This document shows, piece by piece, positions 1-8,209 of a stretch of 56,840 bases of DNA (positions within the stretch are counted from its first letter, which is position 1; each line of letters starts with the position of its first letter). The stretch spans positions 1-56,840 of the forward strand of contig JAJDCQ010000235.1 in NCBI GenBank assembly GCA_029260755.1, in the 5' to 3' direction. The position numbers and the translations under genes were made by a program. The notes under the pieces are model-generated. The model saw only the letters and a program-made list of their open reading frames with translations. It did no database searches and had not been told where the DNA came from. Source of the DNA: Planctomycetota bacterium (GTDB lineage: Bacteria; Planctomycetota; J058; JAJDCQ01).

Positions 1-84
1 GCCTCGGGTGACCGAGACCGAGAGGGAGCCATCCCTGGAGTCGGTCGGCTCGTGCGAGCCGGGATACGGCGCCCTCAGTCGCTT

Positions 85-108
85 CTCCGTGTCTCCGTGC
101 CTCCGTGG
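85..108 (+). repeat. Solitary array of three 8-mers (CTCCGTGN)
   Basis: Three perfect-phase octamers, CTCCGTGT, CTCCGTGC and CTCCGTGG, lie in the 177 bp of non-coding DNA at the left edge. They resemble one arm of the inverted 8-mer element at 29286-29377, but no matching arm is visible, so the partner is either outside the window or lost. Nothing else is recognisable in bases 1-177. Confidence 0.6.
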
Positions 109-177
109 TGACATCTGCTCGCCGAAGGCGAGCCCATCGGATCTGAGCGAAGTTGACATGCCCTCTAGCCGAGCGCG

Positions 178-2748
178 TCATCGCGGGCCATGTCTCTCGG
201 CGTGCCGGGCCTCGGCCGCCTCGCGAAGCTGCACGAGCCACCCCCCCTCGTCCCCGAGGTCGGGGAGGCCTTCGAGTCGGCGAGCGCGCGCCAGAAGCGC
301 CTTCGCCGACAGCGTGCCGCGGCAGCACCCGGGCGCGCCGCGCCACTCGATGATCTGCTCGGCGAGCCCGACGAGCTCGCGATGGAGCCCTAGGCGCGAG
401 AACGTCGATGAAACGAGCTGACCGCGCTCGAGGATCGCCGCCCGCGTCTCCGCGTGCGCCTCGTGAACGCGCTCCGCCTCGTTCAGGAGGGCGAACGCCT
501 GCTGGATCAGCGGCTCTCGCGCGATCCAGCTCTCCTCGTTCGCCTTGATGCGGAGCCACTCGATCCGCGTCTTCGCGGCCTCGAGCGGAACGCTCGGCCA
601 GCGTGTTACCGCCGGCCGATCTCGCTCGGGCCCGAGGGCCCGGTCGATCGCCGCGACGGCGGGCCCGAAGCTCCACCGGTCGGTGTGGGCGTCGGCGAGG
701 AGGAGCGCGACGAGCCGGTTCGAGCCGGCCGACGCGCCCGAGGCGCCCGAGGCGCGCTCGAGCAGCGCGATGAGCTCGTCGGCGGCGTCGGCGTGCTCGG
801 CGTATTGCCGGGCAACCGAGCTGACGAGCCAGGTTTCGACGACGGCGCGAGCGAGGCAGCGCCGCGTCGCCGGTCGGGCGAGCTCGTCCCGGACCCGCTC
901 GACGAGGCGGACCGCGACGGCGCGGAGCGGGCCGCGGAGCTCGCCGCGCGAGTGGAGCGGCGAGCTCCCGGTCGCGGCGAGGAAGGTGAGCAGGCTCAGC
1001 TCCCCGTCGAGGTCGACATCGCGGTCGCCGAGGTTCTGCGGGAGCTGGAGGAGGCGGTCGACGAGCCCCGGGAGCATGTCGAGCGGCGGGAGCTCGGCGG
1101 CCGGATCGATGTGGAGCCAGAGGTCCATCAGCTCTCCGCGATCGATCGGGTCCGCGCCGGGCGCGACCCATGTCGCGGCGATCCGCTCGGCGAGTCGCCG
1201 CGCGAGGCGGCGGTCGACGTCCTCGGGCGCGGGGACGACGGCATCGGGCGTCTGCTGCGCCTCGACCAGCCGCTCGATCGCGGCGTCGAGCTGCCCGGCC
1301 TCCGCGGCGGCGAGGCTCCAGTGGACGAGGAACCCGTTGCGCCTCGTTCCGAGCGGACGGATGAGGGCCGTGACGGCGTCCTCGTCCGGGATGACGCCGT
1401 CGAAGCCGACCTCGAGGAGATGGGCCGCGAGGCCGTCCGCCATCTCGGGAGGCACCGGCGCCTGCGCGGCGTGGCCGTGGAGGACGTGGTGGAGGGCGCG
1501 CCATCGCCGAGCGTTCGCGAGGACGGCGGCGACGAGGCGCGCTCGAGCGACGTGGAGCTCGCCCGCGTCGTCTCGAATGAGATCGGCCATCCGGCGCCAG
1601 CCCGCGCGCGCCGTGGCCTCGCCGCCCGGTCCGAGGTCGCCGAGGGTCGCCTCGATGAGCTGGAGCAGCTCGAAGCGCTCGCGGAGATCGTCGCTCGCGT
1701 CGGGGGCGAGGCCCGGCCCGAGGGCGCCTGCCTCGAGGCGTCCGTCGCGGGCGAGCCGCCGCTCGAGTCGGATCAGGTCGCTCTCGGCGAGCGGCGACGT
1801 GCTCCTCCCGGCGAGGAGCCCGAGGGCCGCGAGCAGCGCCGCCAACAGGGCGGTGCCGGCGAGGAGCGCGATGGCGAAACGCCGCCGCCGAACGGGCGGC
1901 GCCGCGATCCGCTCGCCGCGGAGCCATCGCTCGAGGTCGACGGCGAGCTCGCCGGCCGACGCGTATCGCTCGGCCGGATCCTTCCGCATCGCCTTCGCGA
2001 CGACCGCCTCGAGCTCGAGGGGCAGCCCCTCCGCGTAGTGGCTCGGGGGGGTCGGGTCGTCGGTCGCCACCCGGGTGAGGGTCGCCTGGAGGCCGGACCC
2101 CGCGAACGGGGGTCGCCCGGTGAGCAAGCCGTAGAGGGTCGCGCCGAGCCCGTAGACGTCGGTGGCCGGAGAGATCGCGCCGCCGATCACCTGCTCGGGC
2201 GCCATGAAGCAGGGCGTCCCGAGCACCTCGCCGGTCGCGGTGAGCTGGGCGGACGCCGTCGAGCGAGCGAGCCCGAAGTCGATCAGGCGGGGCCGGCCCG
2301 CGCCGTCCACGAGGATGTTGTCCGGCTTGAGGTCGCGATGGACGATCCCGAGGCCGTGGACGTGGTCGAGGCCGGGGGCGAGGTCGATGATGAGCCGGGC
2401 GGCCACGGTCTGCTCGAGCGCGCCCTCCCGGCCGAGCTGGTTCTGGAGCGAGCTGCCCTCGATCAGCTCCATCGCGCAGCAGACGACGCCGCGCTCTCGC
2501 CCGAGAGCGTGGACCCGGACGACGCTCGGGTGGTCGACCTCGGCGAGGAGCGCCGCCTCGCGTTCGAACCGGGCGAGGTCGGTCGCGTCGACCTGGGCGT
2601 GCGGGAGGATCACCTTGAGGGCGTGGATCGCGCCGGTCTCGACGTGGCGGGCGCGGTAGACCGCGCCCATGCCGCCGCGGCCGAGCTCGGCCAGGACGAC
2701 CCAACTCGCGATCCGGTCGCCGACCTGCGGAAGGGTGTGGGGCGGCAT
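178..2748 (-). CDS. Membrane Ser/Thr protein kinase (Pkn2-type) with large C-terminal extracytoplasmic domain
   Basis: Predicted 856-residue eukaryotic-like kinase. The catalytic domain spans about residues 12-280: glycine loop GRGGMGAVY (23-31), ATP lysine K45, catalytic HRDLKPDN from residue 137, DFG at 157-159 and an APEQV activation-segment end. A single membrane helix follows at about 291-314. The remaining 540 or so residues are helical, Ala/Leu/Arg-rich and presumably extracytoplasmic. Near the C-terminus is a PGCC double-cysteine motif, also present as PRCC in the two kinases at 5499-10924. I chose the ATG at 2748 because it lies 7 bases after the upstream stop and immediately precedes the kinase domain; the frame stays open upstream only inside the neighbouring gene. 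It is probably cotranscribed with the SirB1/TPR gene. Substrate and ligand are unknown. Confidence 0.9.
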   Translation of the reverse strand: MPPHTLPQVGDRIASWVVLAELGRGGMGAVYRARHVETGAIHALKVILPHAQVDATDLARFEREAALLAEVDHPSVVRVHALGRERGVVCCAMELIEGSSLQNQLGREGALEQTVAARLIIDLAPGLDHVHGLGIVHRDLKPDNILVDGAGRPRLIDFGLARSTASAQLTATGEVLGTPCFMAPEQVIGGAISPATDVYGLGATLYGLLTGRPPFAGSGLQATLTRVATDDPTPPSHYAEGLPLELEAVVAKAMRKDPAERYASAGELAVDLERWLRGERIAAPPVRRRRFAIALLAGTALLAALLAALGLLAGRSTSPLAESDLIRLERRLARDGRLEAGALGPGLAPDASDDLRERFELLQLIEATLGDLGPGGEATARAGWRRMADLIRDDAGELHVARARLVAAVLANARRWRALHHVLHGHAAQAPVPPEMADGLAAHLLEVGFDGVIPDEDAVTALIRPLGTRRNGFLVHWSLAAAEAGQLDAAIERLVEAQQTPDAVVPAPEDVDRRLARRLAERIAATWVAPGADPIDRGELMDLWLHIDPAAELPPLDMLPGLVDRLLQLPQNLGDRDVDLDGELSLLTFLAATGSSPLHSRGELRGPLRAVAVRLVERVRDELARPATRRCLARAVVETWLVSSVARQYAEHADAADELIALLERASGASGASAGSNRLVALLLADAHTDRWSFGPAVAAIDRALGPERDRPAVTRWPSVPLEAAKTRIEWLRIKANEESWIAREPLIQQAFALLNEAERVHEAHAETRAAILERGQLVSSTFSRLGLHRELVGLAEQIIEWRGAPGCCRGTLSAKALLARARRLEGLPDLGDEGGWLVQLREAAEARHAERHGPR

Positions 2749-2755
2749 GGGAGCG

Positions 2756-4501
2756 TCAGCCTCCCGCCGGACGGCGGCGCGCCGAGCCGGACGGCCCGGC
2801 GCCGCGGCCGAGGACGGTCTCGACCGCCTCGCGGTAGCGGGTGTGGACGGCCCGGTAGTGCTTCTCGTTGCCGAGGAGGCGTTCGCTTCCGAGGGCGCAG
2901 ATCCTCTCGGCGACGCGGAGCGCCCGGGGGAGATTGCCGAGGCGGTAGTGGATCTCGGCGAGGGTGGCGAGGCCGTCGGCATCGTCGGGGCGGAGCGCGG
3001 CCGCGCGCTCGGCCGCGCCGGCGGCCTCGCGGAGGTCGGCCTCGCGGCCGTACTCGAGGAGGAAGCGCGCGAGCGCGAAGAGCGGGCTCGCCCGGCGTGG
3101 GCTCCTGGCGACCTTCTTCCGGTAGCTCTTCACGACGGCTCGCCGGGCGATGGCGGCGCGGGTCGGCCGGCCGCTGACCCGGAGGAGATGGGCCAGGTTC
3201 TCGCGAGCGGGGATGAAGTCAGGCGCCATCGCGAGCGCCTGCCGGAAGTGGGCGAGGGCCTCGTCGCGCCGGCCGAGGTTTCCGAACGCCACGCCGGCGT
3301 TGTTCCAGGCGTGGACGCACTGGCGGTCGAGCTCGATCGCGACCTGATGCTCGCGGAGCGCTCCCTCGACGTCGCCCATCTTCGACTTCACCCGGCCGAG
3401 ATTCGTCCGGGCGAGCGCGAGGCGACCGCTCGTCTCGATCGCCCGGCGGAACGCGGTCGCCGCCCGGTCGAGCAGCCCCGCCCGGAGGTAGGCCTCGCCG
3501 AGGTGGAGATACGCCGGGGCGTAGTCGGGGTCGAGCTCGAGCGCCTTGCGGAGCTCGGCGATCGCGCGGGGGATGTCCCACCGGCGCAGATGGATGAAGC
3601 CGCGCCCGGTGAAGCCGCGGGCGAAGTTCTGGCCGGCGCGGGTCGCCCGGTCGAGATCGCGGAGGCTCCGGTCGATCTGGCCGCGGTCCCAGTAGAAGTT
3701 GCCGCGGTTGTTGAGCACCTCGACGAGCACCTCGCGCCGGGCGAGGTTGCCGAGGTAGATCCCGCCGTCGACGTGCTCGCGCGAGAGGCCGTAGCGGGTC
3801 GCGTACTGGTGGTCCCCGATCTCCTCGCCGCGGCTCGTCGTCTCGATGTTCACGACGCGGTCCTCGTCCTCCCAGCGAACGAAGAAGTGACGCGGCAGGG
3901 CCACGCCGAAGAGCGGGAGATCGAGGCGATGGCCGAGCGAGAGGTAGAGCAGCGAGAGACCGAGGCAGTGGCCGCGGCGGTGATCGAGGACGAGATGGAG
4001 GTGGAGCGACTCGAGCCGCCGGGCGAGGCGCGGCGGATTTCGGTCGGCCTGGATCCCGAGGTCGTCGAAGATGAAGCGGTTCAGGACGGCGATCCGCTCG
4101 TGGCCGGGGGCCGCCTGCCGGATCTTGGTCCGGATCGAGTCGGCGAGCTGGTCGAGGCGGTCGAGGACGGCGTCCTCGTCGATGGACGGGTCGTCCTCGC
4201 GGGCGATGAGGATGGCCCCGCGGGCGAGGTCGATCCTCTTGTCGGGGAGGTCGAGGTACTGGAGGACGGTCGGCCCCCCGCGACGCCGCGGCGTCGCGCT
4301 CCGCGGCGCGGTGGGCGCGGGCGACGCCGCCAGGTCGTCGCGGCCGCCGGCCGCGGCGGCTCGCTTCAGCCCGAGGCGGCGGCCGAACAGCGATCCGATC
4401 TGGCGCAGATCCCGACCGACGTGGAGCGCCCGCATCGCCCGCGGCAGGAGCCACGACGGGTCCGATTCGGAGGCCAGGTCAGTGAACGGTCGGTCGAGCA
4501 T
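2756..4501 (-). CDS. SirB1-type transglutaminase-like domain protein with TPR repeats
   Basis: Predicted 581 residues. About residues 85-230 match the SirB1/Transglut_core2 pattern, with RRGHCLGLSLLYL (Cys179) followed by LPRHFFVRW (His205) as a putative Cys-His pair. From about residue 260 there are TPR units such as 'NNRGNFYWDRGQIDRSLRDL', then further units near the C-terminus. The protein is probably a scaffold; the transglutaminase-like fold need not be an active enzyme. The ATG at 4501 follows a GGGGTGGG stretch; the open frame upstream runs through a 12-bp tandem repeat and is unlikely to be translated. It is the first gene of a two-gene unit with the kinase at 178-2748 (7-base gap), so it may be a partner or substrate of that kinase. 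Confidence 0.8.
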   Translation of the reverse strand: MLDRPFTDLASESDPSWLLPRAMRALHVGRDLRQIGSLFGRRLGLKRAAAAGGRDDLAASPAPTAPRSATPRRRGGPTVLQYLDLPDKRIDLARGAILIAREDDPSIDEDAVLDRLDQLADSIRTKIRQAAPGHERIAVLNRFIFDDLGIQADRNPPRLARRLESLHLHLVLDHRRGHCLGLSLLYLSLGHRLDLPLFGVALPRHFFVRWEDEDRVVNIETTSRGEEIGDHQYATRYGLSREHVDGGIYLGNLARREVLVEVLNNRGNFYWDRGQIDRSLRDLDRATRAGQNFARGFTGRGFIHLRRWDIPRAIAELRKALELDPDYAPAYLHLGEAYLRAGLLDRAATAFRRAIETSGRLALARTNLGRVKSKMGDVEGALREHQVAIELDRQCVHAWNNAGVAFGNLGRRDEALAHFRQALAMAPDFIPARENLAHLLRVSGRPTRAAIARRAVVKSYRKKVARSPRRASPLFALARFLLEYGREADLREAAGAAERAAALRPDDADGLATLAEIHYRLGNLPRALRVAERICALGSERLLGNEKHYRAVHTRYREAVETVLGRGAGPSGSARRRPAGG

Positions 4502-4508
4502 CCCACCC

Positions 4509-4544
4509 CGTGATTCGGCCCGTGACTCGGCCCGTGATTCGGCT
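4509..4544. repeat. Three tandem 12-bp units upstream of the SirB1/TPR gene
   Basis: Units CGTGATTCGGCC, CGTGACTCGGCC and CGTGATTCGGCT occur head to tail just upstream of the start codon at 4501. The array covers the expected 5' leader, so it may affect translation or bind a regulator, or it may be a slippage product. Confidence 0.6.
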
Positions 4545-4646
4545 GGAGCCCACATCGTATCGAGGGTTGCGCGCGCCGCGCAAACGGGCGCGTGAGGCGG
4601 GCGAGGAGTCGTGTTCCTGGAACGCGCGCATGTGATTGCCGGCGCG

Positions 4647-4805
4647 GGGAAACGATCCACAGATTTCACAGATTACACAGATTGCCGCGGGCGGGTCCGA
4701 GTCGTTGCCGATGCCGAGAAGAGCGGGCCGCCGCCTTCGGTGAGGGATGACCGCCTTCGGCAGCTCAGAATCTGTGGGATCTGTGAGATCTGTGGATCGT
4801 TTCCC
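4647..4805 (-). repeat. Dispersed 9-mer inverted-repeat element, copy 1
   Basis: The left arm has three 9-mers (CCACAGATT, TCACAGATT, ACACAGATT; 4657-4683). The right arm has their imperfect complements (AATCTGTGG, GATCTGTGA, GATCTGTGG; 4769-4795). The inverted repeat extends outward through GATCC/GGATC into GGGAAAC/GTTTCCC, giving arms of about 37 bp around an 85-bp centre. Read on the minus strand, the centre aligns with that of the element at 42309-42461: both have GAGCTGCCGAAGGCG near one end and CCGCCCGCGGC at the other. These are two copies of one dispersed element in opposite orientation. Confidence 0.75.
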
Positions 4806-4859
4806 GTTCGTGCAAGAATACCCGTCGTTCCTGGAACGGCAGGGAATCGGAGGATCGGG

Positions 4860-4899
4860 GGACCAAAGAAAACGCCTCCGGTGTGAGCCGGAGGCGTTT
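4860..4899 (-). terminator. Rho-independent-like terminator on the minus strand
   Basis: A 12-bp perfect stem, AAACGCCTCCGG (4870-4881) with CCGGAGGCGTTT (4888-4899), is closed by a 6-base loop. Read on the minus strand, the stem is followed by TTTTCTTTGG, a U-rich tail. No minus-strand protein gene lies upstream, so it should end a non-coding or very short transcript starting in the 4.9-5.3 kb region. Confidence 0.55.
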
Positions 4900-5234
4900 C
4901 CCAGAAAGCTCGTAATGTCCAGACCCGGCGCGTCGCGAGAGCGCGTCTCGGGCGTCCGACCACGGGGGACGGGCGCGCGCCGACGGTCCGACCCCGATCC
5001 GGCCGCGGCGACCGCAAGAAGCACGGCACACGCGGAAGGCCGCCGACGGTGTCACCCCACGGATGTCTGGGGGCGTCGGGCGTGCGGCCCAGGCGGCTGT
5101 TCCGGAAAGGACTAGACCGACGTGGACGCGAAGCGTGTCGACGCCGGAGAACCTCTTCAGCCCTCCGTCACCGGCGCCCCGGGCCGCCGCGACGAGCCCG
5201 AAAGAGGCTCGCGAGACGTCCGACCCACCGGTCA
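4862..5234 (-). ncRNA. Candidate small RNA of about 370 nt, family not recognised
   Basis: The interval is bounded by a promoter-like sequence (5241-5269) and a terminator-like hairpin (4860-4899), both on the minus strand. No frame inside it shows plausible protein. I found no signature of RNase P RNA, tmRNA, SRP RNA or 6S RNA. This is a boundary-based inference; it could equally be an unannotated small-protein transcript. Confidence 0.2.
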
Positions 5235-5240
5235 TTACCC

Positions 5241-5269
5241 GGTATACAGGGCCCGGATGGGCGGTTCAA
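5241..5269 (-). promoter_or_regulatory. Sigma70-like promoter reading into the 4.9-5.2 kb non-coding region
   Basis: On the minus strand, TTGAAC (5264-5269) is separated by 17 bp from TATACC (5241-5246), giving a start near 5234. The stretch is more AT-rich than its surroundings. It is not upstream of any recognisable minus-strand gene. Confidence 0.35.
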
Positions 5270-5285
5270 GAACTTTGTCGCAAGT

Positions 5286-5300
5286 CCTTGCATGGCAAGG
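5286..5300. promoter_or_regulatory. Palindrome CCTTGC-ATG-GCAAGG, possible operator
   Basis: A perfect 6-3-6 inverted repeat lies between the minus-strand promoter-like site at 5241-5269 and the kinase gene starting at 5499. Its size and symmetry suit a dimeric DNA-binding protein, but it could also be a small RNA hairpin. Confidence 0.3.
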
Positions 5301-5360
5301 CATTTCCAATGTGCCCAGCTCGGGGCTCCGGGAGACTCCGCGGCGAGTCGATGTCGATGC

Positions 5361-5437
5361 ATCAGGTTCTCACCTTACTACATCCCCTCCCGGGTCGCCC
5401 TTAGGGCTTAAACCTGATTGATTCGCTCGAACGAATC
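5361..5437 (+). promoter_or_regulatory. Inverted-repeat-rich leader upstream of the tandem kinases
   Basis: ATCAGGTT (5361-5368) and AACCTGAT (5411-5418) form an 8-bp long-range pair. They enclose a short hairpin GCCC-TTA-GGGC (5397-5407) and are followed by GATTCG-CTCGAA-CGAATC (5420-5437). This resembles a structured 5' leader, but no riboswitch class is recognised. The rest of the gap between 4502 and 5498 holds no recognisable gene. Confidence 0.3.
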
Positions 5438-5498
5438 GCCTCCGTAACCCCGCCCGGCGCCCTGGCGCGTCGGCCGCCGGGCGGCCACCATCGGCGAC

Positions 5499-8204
5499 GT
5501 GGACACCCCGCGCGCGATCCGTCGAGTCGGACCCTACGAGCTCGTCTCCGAGCTCGGTCGCGGCGGCATGGGCGCGGTCTACCGCGCCCGCCACGTCGAG
5601 ACCGGCGTCGTCCACGCCCTCAAGGTCGTGAGCCTCGGCCGCGACGACCCGGAGCTGACCGCCCGCGCCCTCGCGCGCTTCCGGCGGGAGGCGGAGGTGC
5701 TCGCCCGCATCGAGGACCACCCGTCGCTCGTGCGCATCCACGCCTGCGGCGCCGCCGCCGGGGCGGCCTGGGTGGCGATGGACCTCGTCGCCGGGCGGTC
5801 GATCGTCGACCGGCTCCGCGCCGGCCCGCTCGCCCCGCGCGAGGCGGCGCGCCTCGTCTCGGCGGCGGCCCGCGGGATCGAGCACGCTCATGCGCTCGGC
5901 GTCGTCCACCGCGACATCAAACCCGAGAACGTCCTCGTCGACGAGCGGGGCCAGCCCCGCGTCGTCGACTTCGGCCTCGCCTTCGACGTCTTCGCCGATC
6001 GCCTCACCCTGACCGGCGAGCTCCTGGGGACGCCGGCCTACATGGCGCCCGAGCAGGTCGCCCGCTCGTCCGACCCCGAGGCGATCGGCCCTCGCACCGA
6101 CACCTACGGCCTCGGCGCCCTCCTCTACGCGTGCCTCACCGGTCGCCCGCCGCACCAGGCGGCCTCGCCCCTCGAGATGGTCCGCGCGATCGTGAACGAG
6201 GATCCGCCGCGACCGAGCTCGTTCGTCGACGACGTCCCCGCCGGGCTCGACGCGATCTGCCTTCGGGCGCTCCGGCGCGACCCCGCCGAGCGCTTCCCGA
6301 GCGCGGCGGCGCTCGCCGATGACCTCGACCGCTGGCTCCGCGGCGAGACGCCGAGCGCGAGCACCTCGGAGGTGGGTGGGCTGCTGCGTCTGCTCGCCGG
6401 CGGTCGGCGAGCGGTCGGGCTGGTCGTCGTGCTCGCCATCGCGATCGCCGCCGCCCTCCTCGTCGTCCCGAGCGCCGGGACCAGCCCGGAGCGCGCCGCC
6501 GAGATCCTCGAGCGCACCCTCTCGACCACCGGCGACCTCGACGCCGACCAGCGCCGCGGGCTCGCGGCGCTCCACGCCCTCGGGGCGCGGCTCGACGACG
6601 AGGCCCGCCGGCGGGTCGCCGCTCTCGACGCGCTCGTCCGGGCGCGCGACGGGGTCGACGGCGCGGCCGCCGAGCTGGCCGAGCTCGTTCGCCCCGGCGG
6701 CGAGCTCGACGAGCCGAGGCTCCGGCTGTCCGAGCGCGTCCTCCACGAGGCGCGGCGCGCCGACGCGATCGCGACCCTCCTGTTCTCGCGACCGCCGCTC
6801 GCGGATCCATCACCGCTGGTCGCCGCCGAGCTCGCCCGCGTGCTCGCCGATGACGGCCCGGTCCCCGACGGCGACGCCGCCTTCGCCTCGCTCCTGCGCG
6901 GCGCCCGGGACGACGAGGTCGTCGCGCGCCTCCGCGTCCGGCGTGGCGCCGCGCTCCTCGAGCGTGGCGAGTCGAGCTGGCCGGCCGCCCTCGCCCTGTT
7001 CGAGCGGGCCCATCGCGACGCCGACGCGGTCTCCGCCCGCGGCGCCTGGCCGGACGCGTTCGTCGCCTGGGCGGGCGATCGCCTCCGCGAACGCTTCACC
7101 GAGGTTCGCGACGACGCCGCCCCCCTCGAGGAGCTCCTGATCCGGGTGGCCGCCGGGCGCGACCCGCTCCCGCCGGAGCCCGCCGCGGCGTTCCAGATCC
7201 GCCTCTTCGGGCAGCTCGGGCCGGCCCTCGTCCTGGCGAGGGGCGACGCGGAGATGGCGACGTTCGCCCGCTGGCTCACCGCAGGCTTTCAGCACCTCGA
7301 GCGACACGGCTACGCGGCCCTAAAGCACATCGCCGCGACCATGATCGAGCAGATCTACGCCCCGCCCCGCGACCCGTTCACCTCGGCCGCCGAGGAGCTC
7401 GCGCGCGACCCCGATCGGCGCGACCCAGCCCGCCTGCTGATGCTCTACGAGCTCGCCCACTTCCTCGCCAAGTTCGCCGACGGCGAGGAGCCACCCACGG
7501 CGTGGATCGACGCCGCCGACGAGAGCGGCCTCGACGAGCGCTGGTTCCACTTCCAGATCGCCACGGCCTCACGCGGCAAGGCCGGGTTGCGCCACTGGGA
7601 GCGCGCCGCCGAGCTCGACGCCGAGCGACCGGCGGAGGAGCGCTGGACCCAGATCGGCGTCCAGCTCATCCACGGCCTCACGACCGACATCACCCGCGAG
7701 CAACGCAAGAGCCCCGAGCTCCACGACCGACTCGCGGCGATCGCGCTCGAGCTCGCCGATCTGACCGAGGCGCAGGCGGAGGTAACCGGACGCTTCGAGG
7801 CGGCCGGCGGCCTCGACGGGCCGCGCGTCCTCGCCTCGCGCGCGTCGGTCGCCTACCGGCTCCAGGTGGCCGCGAGCACGATCTGCCTCGGCCGTCCGCC
7901 GCGCTGCTGCGCCGACGGGCCGACCAACGTCGAGGCGCTCCTCGCCCGCGCCCGCGACCTCGCCGGAGACCGCGGAACGGTCGCCAAGGACGCCCGGGTC
8001 CGGTCCGAGCATCACCGCGCCCACGGCCGACACGAGGAGGCGCTCGGCGTCCTCACGGCTGCGATCGAGCCGCTCCAGGCGGCGAACGACCGCTCGAGCG
8101 CGCTCCGCCGACTGCTGGAGGAGCGCGCCCGACTCCTCGAGAGGATGGGCCGCGACGCGGAGGCCGAGGCCGATCGCCGCTCCGCCCGCGCGATCGATCG
8201 CTAG
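5499..8204 (+). CDS. Membrane Ser/Thr protein kinase, first of a tandem pair
   Basis: Predicted 901 residues. The kinase domain is at about residues 13-282, with GRGGMGAVY, ATP lysine K42, HRDIKPEN from 137, DFG 157-159 and APEQV. A membrane helix lies at about 305-325 and is followed by some 570 residues of helical, probably extracytoplasmic sequence. Toward the C-terminus it has PPRCC, the same cysteine pair as its paralogues. The start is GTG at 5499, placed just before VGPYELVSELG; no strong Shine-Dalgarno is visible. The stop is TAG. The next kinase begins five bases after it, so the two are almost certainly cotranscribed. High similarity between them indicates a tandem duplication. Confidence 0.9.
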   Translation: MDTPRAIRRVGPYELVSELGRGGMGAVYRARHVETGVVHALKVVSLGRDDPELTARALARFRREAEVLARIEDHPSLVRIHACGAAAGAAWVAMDLVAGRSIVDRLRAGPLAPREAARLVSAAARGIEHAHALGVVHRDIKPENVLVDERGQPRVVDFGLAFDVFADRLTLTGELLGTPAYMAPEQVARSSDPEAIGPRTDTYGLGALLYACLTGRPPHQAASPLEMVRAIVNEDPPRPSSFVDDVPAGLDAICLRALRRDPAERFPSAAALADDLDRWLRGETPSASTSEVGGLLRLLAGGRRAVGLVVVLAIAIAAALLVVPSAGTSPERAAEILERTLSTTGDLDADQRRGLAALHALGARLDDEARRRVAALDALVRARDGVDGAAAELAELVRPGGELDEPRLRLSERVLHEARRADAIATLLFSRPPLADPSPLVAAELARVLADDGPVPDGDAAFASLLRGARDDEVVARLRVRRGAALLERGESSWPAALALFERAHRDADAVSARGAWPDAFVAWAGDRLRERFTEVRDDAAPLEELLIRVAAGRDPLPPEPAAAFQIRLFGQLGPALVLARGDAEMATFARWLTAGFQHLERHGYAALKHIAATMIEQIYAPPRDPFTSAAEELARDPDRRDPARLLMLYELAHFLAKFADGEEPPTAWIDAADESGLDERWFHFQIATASRGKAGLRHWERAAELDAERPAEERWTQIGVQLIHGLTTDITREQRKSPELHDRLAAIALELADLTEAQAEVTGRFEAAGGLDGPRVLASRASVAYRLQVAASTICLGRPPRCCADGPTNVEALLARARDLAGDRGTVAKDARVRSEHHRAHGRHEEALGVLTAAIEPLQAANDRSSALRRLLEERARLLERMGRDAEAEADRRSARAIDR

Positions 8205-8209
8205 CGGTC

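Noticed and set aside
454..3177. Very long open frame antisense to the first kinase
   Set aside because: Composition is typical of the complement of GC-rich coding DNA (Arg/Glu/Gly/Pro-rich, no domains); the kinase on the other strand explains the frame.
4479..5235. Minus-strand open frames of 118-181 codons crossing the terminator-like hairpin
   Set aside because: They read through the hairpin and the repeat element in different frames and show no protein-like pattern; not called as genes.
5255..5280. tRNA-like T-arm 'GGTTCAAG' near the kinase leader
   Set aside because: Flanking five-base stems do not pair and no D- or anticodon-arm can be drawn; not a tRNA.
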